64,000 nt of DNA, taken from NCBI RefSeq assembly GCF_042100115.1, contig NC_091273.1:3224001-3288000 (forward strand). Reading direction: 5' to 3'. Within the stretch, counting starts at the first letter, position 1. The number at the start of each line of letters is the position of its first letter. The notes under the pieces are model-generated. The model searched no databases. It had not been told where the DNA came from and worked only from the letters and a program-made list of their open reading frames with translations. Both the position numbers and the translations under genes were made by a program. This stretch comes from Alternaria dauci. Lineage: Eukaryota; Ascomycota; Dothideomycetes; Pleosporales; Pleosporaceae. Positions 34,603-45,194 of this stretch are shown in pieces.

Positions 34603-36451
34603 ATGGAGGACCCCACGCCCGTTGCGCCAGTGCCCCAGAAACGTCCACACGAGAACGACGACGCCGAGCCTTCCATCTCAACCCCAGTCAAACAAATTCA
34701 CTCAGACGCTTCTTCACCACTTTCAGTTCTTTCAGTCCAAACCCCGTCACCCTTGAAGAGCAGTGCTCCGAGTTCAAACGCCCCAGACAACAGCAATGTT
34801 TCGGCCCCAACCACCTCGCAGCCGGCCAAGAGACGAAAGTTTACCTCACAAGAGAAGGAAGCTCAACGTCTAGAAAAGGAAGCGAAAGCCAAGGCACGAG
34901 AGGAGAAAAAGGCACAAAAGGAGGCAGAGGAGAAGGTCAAGGCAGAGCAAAAGGCACAGAAGGACGAGGAGAAGCGGAAGAAGAATGAAGAACGGGATGA
35001 GAAGAAGCGTCTTAAGGAGGAGGAACAACAACGGATAGAAGAAGAGAAGGCAAAGAAGGCACGGGTACGTCCATCGTCGCCTATGAATAGCGAACTGAGC
35101 AGCGCTAACTCATGAATAGTCCCAAATGAAGCTCAACGCCTTCTTCGTGAAGCCAAAGGCGGGAACCAGCCCAGGACAGGCCGTGGTAGCTTCATCCCAG
35201 AACCCCACTGCTTCATCCATATCTTTAACCAGCGTATCTGGAGTCGATACTAATTTGACCCCTCCATCCCCACAGAACATGGCTGTTAGGAACGCACAGT
35301 CAGACTACGAGCGATACTTTTTGCCCTTCAACCTTCCTCCGCACACGATCCTTGCGTCTACAAATCCCCTGTTAGACGACCCGGAACGGTTGGAAGCTGC
35401 CCGGACACGGCTGGAGAACATTATTGCGCAGAAGAGCACTGGTACTGAGATTATTACACGAGAGTCATTGGTGTCTTCTCTTCCAAGACGAACCCAGCGG
35501 ACCCGCAAGACTGCGACCATCGCGGAGGTCCTCGAGCGTGTAAACGGCTCATCAGACCAGCCCATTGACCTGACTGCAGACAAAGGCCCATTGGAAATGC
35601 TCAAGGACATTCCGATGAAGTACATCCACTTTTGCAAGGACGTACGACCACCATATTACGGTACATACACCAGGCCATACACCGATGTGGAGGCTTCCCG
35701 ACTCGCACGGAATCCTCTTGCCAAGGTCCGACAGGACACTGACTATGATTACGACTCTGAGGCGGAGTGGGAGGAGCCCGAGGAAGGAGAAGATCTGGAT
35801 TCCGACGGAGAGGACGATAACGAAGACGAGGCAGAAGATGACATGGACGGTTTTCTCGATGACGAGGAAGACCCACAACTCAAACGACGGCTCATTAGTG
35901 GTGATCTGGTTCCTGTCAGCACTGGCTTGTGCTGGGAGGACGCAGAAAGAGTGTCCAGGTTGAACGATGGTTCCGATGCCATCTGTACCGATTTCAAGGA
36001 TTTCAGGATGGGTTTCCTGTTGGATCCGCAAATGAGCTCGATCGACCCGTTCTCCACTGCATACTGGGCGCCAGACCCTACGACAGTTTCACCTGCTGCC
36101 ACTGTTGCAAAGAGAGACGGCTCTACCAGTAGCACTATGAACCCGCCTCGAGCGCCTCTGGTTCAACGCTCCATGAACGGTTTGCTCAACACGTTGAATG
36201 GTCCGCAAAAGTCCGCCGCAGCTACTTCGACCAAGCCTGCGAAAGCCAAGCGACTGGTACCCACCGAGCAGCTGGCGGCTTTCAAGGCAGAGATTGAAGG
36301 TAAAGATCTGACCAAGATTGGTATGATTGAGGCGCTGAAGAAGGCTTTCCCAAAGTTACCCAAGGATGCTATTAGCAATACCTTGAGTGTAGTCGCGGCA
36401 AGGGTAGGCCCCACTGAGAAAGAGAAGAGATGGGTGCTTATCAACACCTGA
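34603..36451 (+). CDS. CAF-1 large subunit (Cac1/Rlf2, p150 homologue)
   Basis: Exons 34603-35064 and 35120-36451 (55-nt intron, GCTAAC branch point) give 597 residues. A disordered head leads into a very long charged Lys/Glu/Arg helix (about 85-155, the KER region that binds DNA). Right after the intron comes SQMKLNAFFVKP, a PIP-box-like motif (Q-x-x-x-x-x-FF) for PCNA. Then ERYFLPFNLPPHT, the MKYIHFCKDVRPPYYGTY block, a long acidic ED region (about 355-425) that binds histones, and a C-terminal winged-helix-like end (LTKIGMIEALKKAFPKLPKDAISN). CAF-1 deposits new H3-H4, favouring H3K56-acetylated, behind the replication fork. The domain order is complete. Head to head with SPO11; Rtt109 lies 4.5 kb downstream. 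Confidence 0.92.
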
Positions 36452-37881
36452 GCGTCGCATCATCAACAGCGCATTCGGGTTAGCCCTTTGATTTTCACTT
36501 GTCATGCATACACCTTTTTTCCATGTGTATTAGTAACGTACCTTGTCAACTACTTTGGGTGTTATGGGATAGTCATTTAGCATAGCGGGTGGTGGAGTAT
36601 ACGGTCGAGGCTCGGGTTTCAGGTGTTTGTGAGCTATCAACAAGCGATGTTTGTGCTTTTCAACAGTCGAGCCGGGGGCGCACGTTGTGAGAGAACTGGA
36701 GTGTCAAGCGTATCTTTGAAGCCTGAACAATGCCATCAAGGGCGCGAAGTGACGCTGAAGAACAAAGGCAGTATGATTGTGGCGGGAGTCCAGTGGGTGA
36801 GACGAGCAGGTAATACCTACATTACCCCTTCAGATGCTGTACGTATTGTAAGTCTGAATGGTTTATTCTGAACGGCCACTAGAGTAAGCTGCAAATCTGA
36901 ATGTAGACGCTTGGTCGTTCTTGCAAAGTATCCGTGAGACGCACTATGCAACAGGCGAAGGACTACGCTATTTGTGATTTTCCATAGCAGAACCCGTGAA
37001 CTGCATAGTCACCGAATCATTTGGCCGACCATGCTGACTCGTCCAAGTATGTACTAGGAAACAGGTGTTCTGGATGCACCGCTTCAAGTAAGCAACAAAT
37101 CCCGAAAAAAGGGCAAGGGATAGCGTGCGGGGAAAGCGTGCGGCGTGCGGAAACAAGCCAGTACATCGTGGCTATTTCCGAGTTTACACCTTGTTCCCAT
37201 CGGAACCTCTCCCAGCGGGTACGCAATCTATCTGCTCCAGGTATACAAACTTTGTGAGCGCAAGGGTAAGAATAGCGAGTGGTGCTGACCCACAGATGCA
37301 CCAAAGACCGTGCGGACGGGCGCTTGGGTACTCGCGAGGTGATCTTGTCCAATCAACCCCATCTTGTAGACGCTCGCTATATTTAGTGCGGCGACCTCCA
37401 ACGACAGCCCAATCATCGAGGCCTATGCGACGGTGAAGCTTACGTCCGGAGGGGGATCATCTTTGTTCCCCAAGTACCTTTCTATTCGAAGCGCCAACAC
37501 TGCACTTCCCTAGGCCGTGGTACTTCCACAACAGCATCAGCAGGCGCTCTCTACATCCGTCCTGTCCCGTGCGGCTCCAGACGGCGCCCCGGGAAGCAAC
37601 TATGCGCTACCAACAGAAGCAAGGTGGGTATCTCCGCATGTAAGAATAGCTGAGCCGTCGTCTGACTGGCTGAAGGTCTGCATGCTCATCTTAGTGTATC
37701 AGTATACAGAGGATGCAGGCCTACAAAGACACCGTACCGCCGCCGGAACCTCCGCAACTCGAGTTTGAGACGTTTCGTCATTGTCGTCGTTCATCTTCGC
37801 CCGTCGGTGTTGTAAGCAATATCCAGCACATTGCTACTTGACCCTCAGCTTGCTGGATTCAAGCTTCTTTCGTCAACCATT
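36452..37881. other. 1.4 kb intergenic region, no gene recognised
   Basis: Between the CAF-1 gene and the pepsin-like gene. Several short frames occur on both strands without domains or splice support. No repeat or tRNA-like fold was noticed. Confidence 0.45.
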
Positions 37882-39422
37882 ATGCCGTCTTTCGTTCTTT
37901 ACCTTTCCGCGACTGTGCTGTTCATTCAGTCCACAGTCGCTTCAAACTGCACCAAGAAACCGATATATGTCGATATCCACAAGCGGGCCGTACACGATTC
38001 GTCAGTATTCCAATATGGATCCTTCATCGGACTGGGAACACCAGCACAAAATCACAGCCTTTGGCCGTCACTACAACAAAATCACATCTCTTTCGCGTCA
38101 AGCAACTACTGCAAAGACACAAACACGACACTTGAGAATTGCGATAGAAATACAGGGGGGTTCTTTAACGATCGAGATTCGGATAGGTATGTGTGACTGC
38201 AGATATGATGGCTGACCTATCAGCTGACGTGCAGAGTAGTTTCGAGAAGGATGATAATTTCCAGACCTTGGATGACGACCAGCAAGGATTTACAGGATTC
38301 TTTGGCCGAGAGACCCTACGATTATATACACATTACTTCGAGACAGACGGCGCGTCACAGACGTTACTACAGAACACCACCGTAGAAGTCGCGGAATCAG
38401 GGTCAATCACCCCTGGAAGGGTTGGTGTGGGACCCTCTTCAACAGTACTACGGGATCTTGTTGCGCAGGACATCATCGCTGGTGAAACATACTCGCTCTA
38501 TATTGGTCAGGGGTTTGAACGAGCTGGAGGTGCAGTCAATGGCAGCAACGTTTTTGGAGGATACGACTCTGGTCGTTTCACTGGAGAACCGCACAAATAT
38601 CCAATGAACACCAACAACCCAAATCCGATGAGCGTTCGGATCAAAGACATTGTCATCACCAACACGAACGACAACGCGAACGTATCACTCTTCGACAACA
38701 CAGTCTTCACTGACATGAACACGCGGGCGGAGGACTTTGAGGCTCAGATCACGACTAAACAGTTTCCGTTTTCTCTACCCTACCAGATTACCCAAAACTT
38801 CATCAAGCAACTGGGTGCTGAACAGGATAACAAATGGGGTGACAACTCACTGAAGTTGAAGAACACTTTCAACGGCTCGCTCTCAATCGTGCTCGAAGAT
38901 GGCTTCACTGTTACGCTCCCACCAGAAGTCCTCATGAACGCTTCCAATATTACGCCTATACAGGATCGCGAGGAGTCGGCCGAAACGCCATTCTACCTCG
39001 GCACCGCTTTCCTAGGTCAGGTCTACCTGATGGCCGACTACGAGACCAACAACTTCTTCCTTGCTAAAGCTATCCAAAAGAACAACATGGTCATGCCAGT
39101 CACCTTCTGTCCCAAGTCCACCCCTGTAGCCTACGAACGACCCAAACAGTCCGCATGGCAAAGCCAAGGCCTTATCGGCGCTGTCGTTGGTGGTGTCATA
39201 GGCGGTATTGGCATAATTTGCGCAAGCTACTGTATCTGGATAACATGGATGCGCAAGAAGGATGAGCGGAACCTGAAGCGAGAGTTGAAGCGAAACTCGC
39301 AGAGAAAGATGGAGCAGATGGACATTGAAGAGGCACAGCCAAAGTTCGACCCACCGCCACGGAGTGTGAATGCAGCCAAGGCCATGTTCTGGAGGAAGAA
39401 CAAGCCTGGATTGACTTTCTGA
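37882..39422 (+). CDS. Membrane-anchored pepsin-like protein lacking catalytic aspartates
   Basis: Exons 37882-38186 and 38237-39422 give 496 residues. A signal peptide (FVLYLSATVLFIQSTVAS) opens the chain; FIGLGTPAQNHSLWPSL is the pepsin-fold strand that normally leads into the first Asp-Thr-Gly, but no Asp-Thr-Gly follows. GRVGVGPSS, SLYIGQG and GSNVFGGYDSGRFTGE are further family marks, and the second catalytic loop is replaced by KQFPFSLPYQITQNF. A transmembrane helix (LIGAVVGGVIGGIGIICASYCIWI) and a basic tail of about 70 residues end the protein. It therefore looks like a cell-surface protein with a pepsin fold and no proteolytic activity. The 50-nt intron needs an unusual GAG acceptor with the strong GTATGT donor; a GTGTGA donor with the normal CAG acceptor would also keep frame. 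Confidence 0.72.
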
Positions 39423-39855
39423 GGCGGGCTGTTTGAGTTTGTCTCTTTAGGTGTTATCTACTATTCATTATACCCAGGGCTGATATTGTGTTGCTCATTT
39501 AAATCATGCGTCATCTTTCAATGCCGATATTGTTTGTATCTTTCACGTCCATGGGAAGTTTATCAGGACCAATAAGGATTGGTTGTAATTTGACGTCCCA
39601 AATAGGCAATTCTGTTATATCATCAATCATAGCAACTTTCAGCCAGGCCAGTAGCCCGGGTTGTAATGAACCATAACACGATCATCTCTCAACCAACAAT
39701 CGGGTAATTAGCGTGGATGGTGTCGATTGCAGCACGCCTCACGAACCGCATTTGAATGCAGGTGAGAATCGCGACGTCGCCCATATCGAGTGCTTGTTTA
39801 CAATATGGTACAAAGTGTGGGAGTGGTTTTTGTACAAGATGGAATTGCGTCCAGG
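39423..39855. other. Convergent 3' region
   Basis: About 430 nt between the pepsin-like gene and mL57, AT-rich in its left half, fitting two transcript ends. No gene seen. Confidence 0.45.
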
Positions 39856-40769
39856 TCATGACTCCGGTGCGAAGCTAAAGCCAAGGGGAGCGAGTATCTT
39901 TTCTTGCACAACCTTGTTGGCTACTTCGCCGCCACGCTCGAGTGCTACCGCTCCCACAATGGCATATAGGGAAGTCATGAGGACAGTCTCAAAACCGGAG
40001 CCTTGAAGGTTGTCCGCCTGGAAATTGTTAGCCTGCAAACGAGAGCGCCGTTTGTAGTCAAGCATACCCTCTTGGGTGTCCACCGAGTGACCCTGTCCAG
40101 ATGGTATCGCTCTGCTATGGGTGCTAGCCGTGACTTGCTCAGCACCAGGCTCTCTGCTTCGTCGGTCAAGCCCTGCAGCCCGTTCAAGGCGGGGTGTAGG
40201 TATGGTTTACGGCCGTACTCATCGCTGACTGGTGCACCGTTGGAATCTCTCGGCCATTGGTTTTCTTGTGGCGAGTTTATGAGTGCTTGTGATGTTTGTA
40301 GTTCGACAATCCTCCGCCCTGCCCATTTCATTAGCCGCCGCCCTGCCCGCCTTCAGGAATATTCACACATACCCAAGTATGCCAATCGGTCATTGAATCC
40401 TCTCCTTCCGTGATCGAAGCTCTTGTGTGTAACGGCCAACCACTTGACGTCTTCGCCCAGCATCTTGTCTCCTCCGGGGCCCAACATGCGTATGTAGGCA
40501 TCGTCCAACTTTCTCGGGTCGTCGTTGACTTTGTGAAAGCCACCTTTGGGTGCCGGTCGTATCCTGTAGGGGGCCATCATCCGCGGGGGTGTTTGCTGCC
40601 ATCGCGGTCTGTCCGCAGTTTCTGTGTCATATTCGCTGGATCTCGATGGGGTGGTGCTCGAAAATGCGCATGCGGAGGTCCGCACGATGCATGTTTTTGA
40701 TGTTTGCGCGGGGCGGAGTGATGACGAGGCGGTCGAGACGAGTGATTGGAGCGGTCGTTTGGAAGCCAT
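39856..40769 (-). CDS. Mitochondrial large-subunit protein mL57 (RNase III-fold)
   Basis: Exons 40373-40769, 40068-40318 and 39856-40017 give 269 residues. An Arg/Ser/Ala-rich start fits mitochondrial import. The middle holds an RNase III-like fold: LGEDVKWLAVTHKSFDHGRRGFNDRLAYLG, where the enzyme family has an NERLEFLGD box, here without its acidic residues, and KRADNLQGSGFETVLMTSLYAIVGAV at the end. This degenerate RNase III domain is the mark of fungal mL57 (yeast MRPL15). The second intron could end at either of two AGs; the 50-nt form with GCTAAC branch point is chosen over a 35-nt form that is too short. It shares a 219-nt promoter with Rtt109. Confidence 0.82.
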
Positions 40770-40988
40770 TGCAATACTTCCAAGGGCTGGTTGAGGTACA
40801 AGAGGCGTGATTGGCGGGCGGCGGACACGATGCTGCTGGCGGAGGTGAAGTTCGCATCATCGAAAAGTTGCGGCACGCGAATCGCGCTTTACCGTATCCA
40901 TGCTAGCCCCAGTCGCGCCTACCGCTCCCCCATCTTGCGCCCCCGATACGCGACTTCTTCCCCCTTGCTGCGCTTCGTTTGGGTCGTC
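40770..40988. promoter_or_regulatory. Compact bidirectional promoter of mL57 and RTT109
   Basis: Only 219 nt separate the divergent start codons. The plus strand has no in-frame stop before the RTT109 ATG, which explains an artificially longer frame; the chosen ATG at 40989 matches the family's N-terminus. Confidence 0.6.
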
Positions 40989-42743
40989 ATGGCGAGTCTG
41001 GGTGGCTCCAAGCCGCTGAAAGAGTTGCTGGCCGAACAACTGCCCAAGGATGTGCCCATTACCTTCTACCACTACTCAACACCGCCGTCCAAGTCCTCTG
41101 CCCTGTTCTCCGCGCCTCCGCATGGCAAGTCCGAGCGCACATACTGTGAGTCGCATACGCTGGCAGCGTCGATAGTGCCCAAGGATGCAGCAGCCTCAGC
41201 ATTACCCGAGGAGCTTCTCATACTTGCCATCGAAGTCTTGATCTACACCACGAGAAACCTCACCACCATCTTCGTCTCCAAAGCCGACTCGACAGGTTAT
41301 ATATCTGAGCTGCAATTGCCGCGAGCCCAGTCCTCATCGCCTCTGAAAGCTATTTGCGGCACGTTTGTATCTTGGCTCGCAAGAGAAAGACAGAGGGAAG
41401 GAAAGAAGCTGGTTGTGTCACTGTTCGCGAGGGCACAGGATCAATACCTGTTCCCAGCAAGCATCGAGAACAAAAACAAGCACGTTCTTGATGATAGAGG
41501 CTTGGTAAAATGGTGGTGCAGAGTGCTCGATCCAATCATAGCGGAGTACAAGGCCGAAGAAGAAGGGAAACCCTTCGCTGAACGGCTGGTGGAGGGTCAA
41601 GGCACCGAGACAAACAGCACACCAGTACAATCCGAGTCCACAGCGAAAGGGTATCTCGTGATACCGGGCTTCGAGCCATACGATACACTGCGATACGTTC
41701 CTCCGCCCTCCGAGCCCAACACACCTCGGCGCTGGGCCACTACACACCCACTCCTACAGATCGCTCCATATCCTGCCGCCCCACCACGGTGCCTGGTACC
41801 ACATTTTCCAGACGATCCCAAGGCTCGATTCCTAGACGAGCTAGACGAGGAGCTCCCCGATCGGGGCACAGATACCATGGTAGCAGATGGAGGCACACCG
41901 TCGAGAAGCAACGGGCAATGGAAGAGTGTCAAGACGCTCGGCCAGTTCTGGGAGTTTATGGCTTTCAGGCAAGAGTGCTCATCAGGGCGGATAGTGGGTT
42001 TCATATGGGTCGTTATAACACCGCCCAAACCTTCGATACCCGAAGAAGACGAGGACATGCCGTCGCAGCTGTCAGCGTCACAGTCGTTCTCACAACTCAA
42101 CTCGCAGGAGAGCATGCCCAGTCCTAAACGGCGGAAGCCAAGTCGACGGAGACAAGAGGCTAAAACCAGGTATGGACCAATACCATTAGTTCTGCCGAAG
42201 ATCAAGACTAGCTCGTCAAATCTATCTACGTTGTCAAACATGTCTTCAAGCTCTGCCAAGACTCTACCTGAAAATAGTCCGTACTGGAAGTGGCCGGCTT
42301 CCTCGCGTGGGACCATCTGTTTCTCGCTCAAGAACTACGACCGCGCACACGAAGTCCTCCTACAACAAACATTTGCGAATCGAAAGGCAGCAGCGCGGAG
42401 CACGAGGAAGTGGAAAGAGGAAATTGCTGTTCTCGGCGGCATGGAAGAATGGGCTTTTACAGTAACGGGAACCAAGGAATACGCAACTGCAGCGAAGCCC
42501 GCAAGTGCAACAAACGGCGTGACACCGACAATGGTCATGGGTGTACGCAAGAAGAGGAAGCCCGATGTCCCATCAAAGGCGGCAGTTGGAGCGGAAAAGT
42601 TGGCGGAACCGGCGCAAATTCTAGGAGACGGCACAGTCAGGAAGAAGGCAAAGATTGAGCCGACACCCATTACTGATGCAAGTGCTGCAAATGGTGTGAA
42701 TACCTTGACCGCCGGACTTGTGCGCAAGAAGCCGAAAGTTTAA
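40989..42743 (+). CDS. RTT109: Histone acetyltransferase Rtt109 (H3K56)
   Basis: One exon, 584 residues. Family marks: LKELLAEQLPKDVPITFYHYSTPP at the start, LLILAIEVLIYTT, TFVSWLARERQREGKKLVVSLFARAQDQYLFP, GLVKWWCRVLDP, LVIPGFEPYDTLRYVP, HFPDDPKARFLDEL and the EFMAFRQECSSGRIVGFIWVV strand. DDPK (275-278) corresponds to the catalytic aspartates and the auto-acetylated lysine described in yeast Rtt109 (D287, D288, K290). The C-terminal 200 residues are basic and Ser-rich with KKPKV-type nuclear signals. Rtt109 acetylates H3K56 with Asf1 and H3K9/K27 with Vps75, marking new histones for CAF-1. It is fungus-specific. Start is the ATG that aligns with known N-termini. Confidence 0.92.
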   Translation: MASLGGSKPLKELLAEQLPKDVPITFYHYSTPPSKSSALFSAPPHGKSERTYCESHTLAASIVPKDAAASALPEELLILAIEVLIYTTRNLTTIFVSKADSTGYISELQLPRAQSSSPLKAICGTFVSWLARERQREGKKLVVSLFARAQDQYLFPASIENKNKHVLDDRGLVKWWCRVLDPIIAEYKAEEEGKPFAERLVEGQGTETNSTPVQSESTAKGYLVIPGFEPYDTLRYVPPPSEPNTPRRWATTHPLLQIAPYPAAPPRCLVPHFPDDPKARFLDELDEELPDRGTDTMVADGGTPSRSNGQWKSVKTLGQFWEFMAFRQECSSGRIVGFIWVVITPPKPSIPEEDEDMPSQLSASQSFSQLNSQESMPSPKRRKPSRRRQEAKTRYGPIPLVLPKIKTSSSNLSTLSNMSSSSAKTLPENSPYWKWPASSRGTICFSLKNYDRAHEVLLQQTFANRKAAARSTRKWKEEIAVLGGMEEWAFTVTGTKEYATAAKPASATNGVTPTMVMGVRKKRKPDVPSKAAVGAEKLAEPAQILGDGTVRKKAKIEPTPITDASAANGVNTLTAGLVRKKPKV

Positions 42744-43321
42744 ACCCATGGTTTGTGAAGCTCTTGACATTCAAACTTGCCACAACATTTAGGATTCGGG
42801 AAATAGAGGGGTTTTAAAACAGGTTTATTTGGGTTTGGCTGGCGAGGTTGCGCAGCGAGTTGCTTCTAGTAGCTTACACGTGGGTCTTGACGAATATGGT
42901 ATACGGACATAGTGGTGCCACGCTCTGGTCTTGTTTACTTCACATGAGCTACACAGTATGGATAATCTTGATGTTAGAGTTTCGTCAGACATGAAGTTGT
43001 TGGCGAACGTGTATTAATGTAACTGTTGAGATATCTACATACTTGATCTTCACAAGCAATGTCCCTGGCGGTGGAGCCGGACCGCTCGGCGGTGCAAACA
43101 ATCGCATGATCAACAAAAAACTAGGATCCAACAATTACAGCACGCCTGCTTCTTGGCCTAAATCTGTCAAAGAACTTGCCCCAAGACGTGTTCCCAAAGG
43201 AGGCTGTCGCGTGGTGTTTGTCTTGGCAGGTCGTCACTTTCTGGTTCGAAGCTCCGCAACCTCCGTGCCGTGAGATTCGTCAACATCCCACCCTCACTCT
43301 GACCCTACGACACTTTTGCGC
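42744..43321. other. Intergenic, upstream of ceramide glucosyltransferase
   Basis: About 580 nt. No gene or repeat found; contains RTT109 3' end and the next promoter. Confidence 0.4.
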
Positions 43322-45043
43322 ATGCTTGTCGCGCCCGACTTCGCGACAGGAGAAGATGTCTCCATGTTGCGTACCATCATCGCCACCGGCTGTCTGATCT
43401 GGTGGGTCGTGGTCTGGAATGTTTGCGCCATCGGCTTCGTTCAACTCTTCCGCTACTACTGGAGGAGGCCTCAGCCGGCAACGTGCGTCACGACATTGAA
43501 AGACGATGAAGTCCCTCGAGTCACCGTTATACGGCCAGTCAAAGGCCTCGATCCACGATTGTACGAATGCCTCGCAGCGACCCTCCGCCAGACGTACCCC
43601 AAAGACAAACTGAACACCGTGTTCTGCGTGCCCGAGCGATCCGATCCCGCCTTTCCGATTCTCGAGCGCTTGTGCAATGACTTTCCGGACGCTGATGTGC
43701 AAATGTTGGTCGAAGAAGAAGATCCGCTGCTGATGAAGGACAATAACGCACTGGGACCCAATCCGAAGATCAGAAACATGAGTCGTGCCTACCGGGAGGC
43801 CAGGGGCGACATTGTATGGGTACTTGACTGCAACGTCTGGGTCGGCAAGGGTGTTTGCGGGCGATTGGTGGACCTGTTGTGTGGCTTTGGACAGGACAAA
43901 CATGGCAACAGTAAGAAAAAGTACAAGTTCGTGCACCAAACGCCTCTTACGGTCGACCTCGATTCGCAAGGTCTCTCGCTTCAGGACAGAAAGGAGTTGC
44001 TTGGAGGAAAGCCTGAATCTGCTGCACAATCGACAAATATCGCGGCAAGCTCATCCTCGGATCCTCGCAACCACTCGGGAAGTACCATCAAGAAGCTGCT
44101 GCAGCGCGGTGGCGGACGTCTGGACGAAGCTTTCATGTCTTCTGCCCACGCCAAATTCTACCAAGCCATTAACACCGTCGCTGTGGCACCCTGTATCATG
44201 GGCAAGAGTACCATGTTCCGTCGGTCCCAACTCAACTATGTTACCTCGTCGAATCCAGAACGCGCTCCCGGTATCGATTTCTTCTCTGACAACATCTGCG
44301 AGGATCATCTCATTGGCGATGTGCTGTGGAAAGAACCTCAAGCTTTTGAGAAACGAGATTACAAACCAGAATTGGGGACCAAGAAGGAGACCTGGGGCAA
44401 GCATGCTATGCTTTTTGGTGACTTCTGTTTCCAGCCAATCAGCCATACATCTGTCATGGCCTACTTGCAGCGTCGCATTCGATGGTTACGAGTACGGAAG
44501 TTCACGGTGACTTTGGCGACGTTTGTGGAGCCAGGAACCGAGAGTCTTCTTTGTGGGCTATATGGCGCCTACGCTCTAACGACACTACCCTTCTTCCACG
44601 ACTTCGGCATCAGCTCGACCTGGACCTCTTTCTTCCTCATATGGCTTCTGCATCTATCTGCATGGTGTCTGGTGGACTATGTCCAATACTTATTACTTCA
44701 CTGCGCAAAGACTGTCGAAATCGATGCCGACACACCTGATTTCGTCTTACCCCAGCGATCAGGCTCTGCATACCACCGCACCGAAGTTCTTGAACCTCTG
44801 CTTGGCAACAAGACTCCAAGTGAGCCAAGTCTACTTGATGGTGCGAGAAGAAACTTTATAGACTTTCTATTTGCATGGCTTGGCCGCGAGTTCTTTGCAT
44901 TACCTGTCTGGATCATTGCGTTTTGGGGCGGCGTTACTGTGGAATGGCGAGGCCGGAAGTTCTGGGTCGGGCTAGACATGAAGGTCCATGAGATATTGCC
45001 TCAAGTGAATGAAGCCAAGAAAGACAAAGGCAAGAAGCCTTAG
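43322..45043 (+). CDS. Ceramide glucosyltransferase (GT21)
   Basis: One exon, 573 residues. An N-terminal membrane helix (TIIATGCLIWWVVVWNVCAIGF) is followed by the GT-A catalytic domain: VTVIRPVKGLDP, IVWVLDCNVWV (D2), FFSDNICEDHLIGD (D3 region) and QRRIRWLRVRK (the Q/RxxRW motif). Three or more C-terminal hydrophobic segments anchor it (LTTLPFFHDF..., WTSFFLIWLLHLSAW, REFFALPVWIIAFWGG). It transfers glucose from UDP-glucose to ceramide, making glucosylceramide at the Golgi, a lipid needed for hyphal growth and often for virulence in pathogenic fungi. A fungus-typical insert of about 75 residues (LTVDLDSQG ... RLDEAFMSS) interrupts the catalytic domain. A non-ATG codon two triplets upstream keeps the frame but ATG 43322 is the start. 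Confidence 0.9.
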   Translation: MLVAPDFATGEDVSMLRTIIATGCLIWWVVVWNVCAIGFVQLFRYYWRRPQPATCVTTLKDDEVPRVTVIRPVKGLDPRLYECLAATLRQTYPKDKLNTVFCVPERSDPAFPILERLCNDFPDADVQMLVEEEDPLLMKDNNALGPNPKIRNMSRAYREARGDIVWVLDCNVWVGKGVCGRLVDLLCGFGQDKHGNSKKKYKFVHQTPLTVDLDSQGLSLQDRKELLGGKPESAAQSTNIAASSSSDPRNHSGSTIKKLLQRGGGRLDEAFMSSAHAKFYQAINTVAVAPCIMGKSTMFRRSQLNYVTSSNPERAPGIDFFSDNICEDHLIGDVLWKEPQAFEKRDYKPELGTKKETWGKHAMLFGDFCFQPISHTSVMAYLQRRIRWLRVRKFTVTLATFVEPGTESLLCGLYGAYALTTLPFFHDFGISSTWTSFFLIWLLHLSAWCLVDYVQYLLLHCAKTVEIDADTPDFVLPQRSGSAYHRTEVLEPLLGNKTPSEPSLLDGARRNFIDFLFAWLGREFFALPVWIIAFWGGVTVEWRGRKFWVGLDMKVHEILPQVNEAKKDKGKKP

Positions 45044-45194
45044 CAGTTTATGTGAGTCGGGTTAGTTCCTGCATAGCATGTAGCCATGAAAGCATTTTGG
45101 GCGTTTCCACGACAGTACAGATATAATTAGACGTATGCATTGATATCCAGGTGGTAAATTGGGTCTTTATTAATCAAGAGTAAGTATGAACAAA

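Noticed and set aside
35552..36135. Antisense frames within the CAF-1 gene
   Set aside because: They mirror the acidic and Ser/Pro-rich coding region and have no features of their own.
40033..40067. A 35-nt intron in the mL57 gene
   Set aside because: Too short; the acceptor 15 bases further on gives 50 nt, has a GCTAAC branch point and keeps frame.
40746..40988. N-terminal extension of Rtt109 by 81 residues
   Set aside because: It overlaps the start of the divergent mL57 gene and is not like any Rtt109 N-terminus; the frame is open by chance.
43316..43321. Earlier start of ceramide glucosyltransferase
   Set aside because: The codon there is TTG; the first ATG in frame is at 43322.
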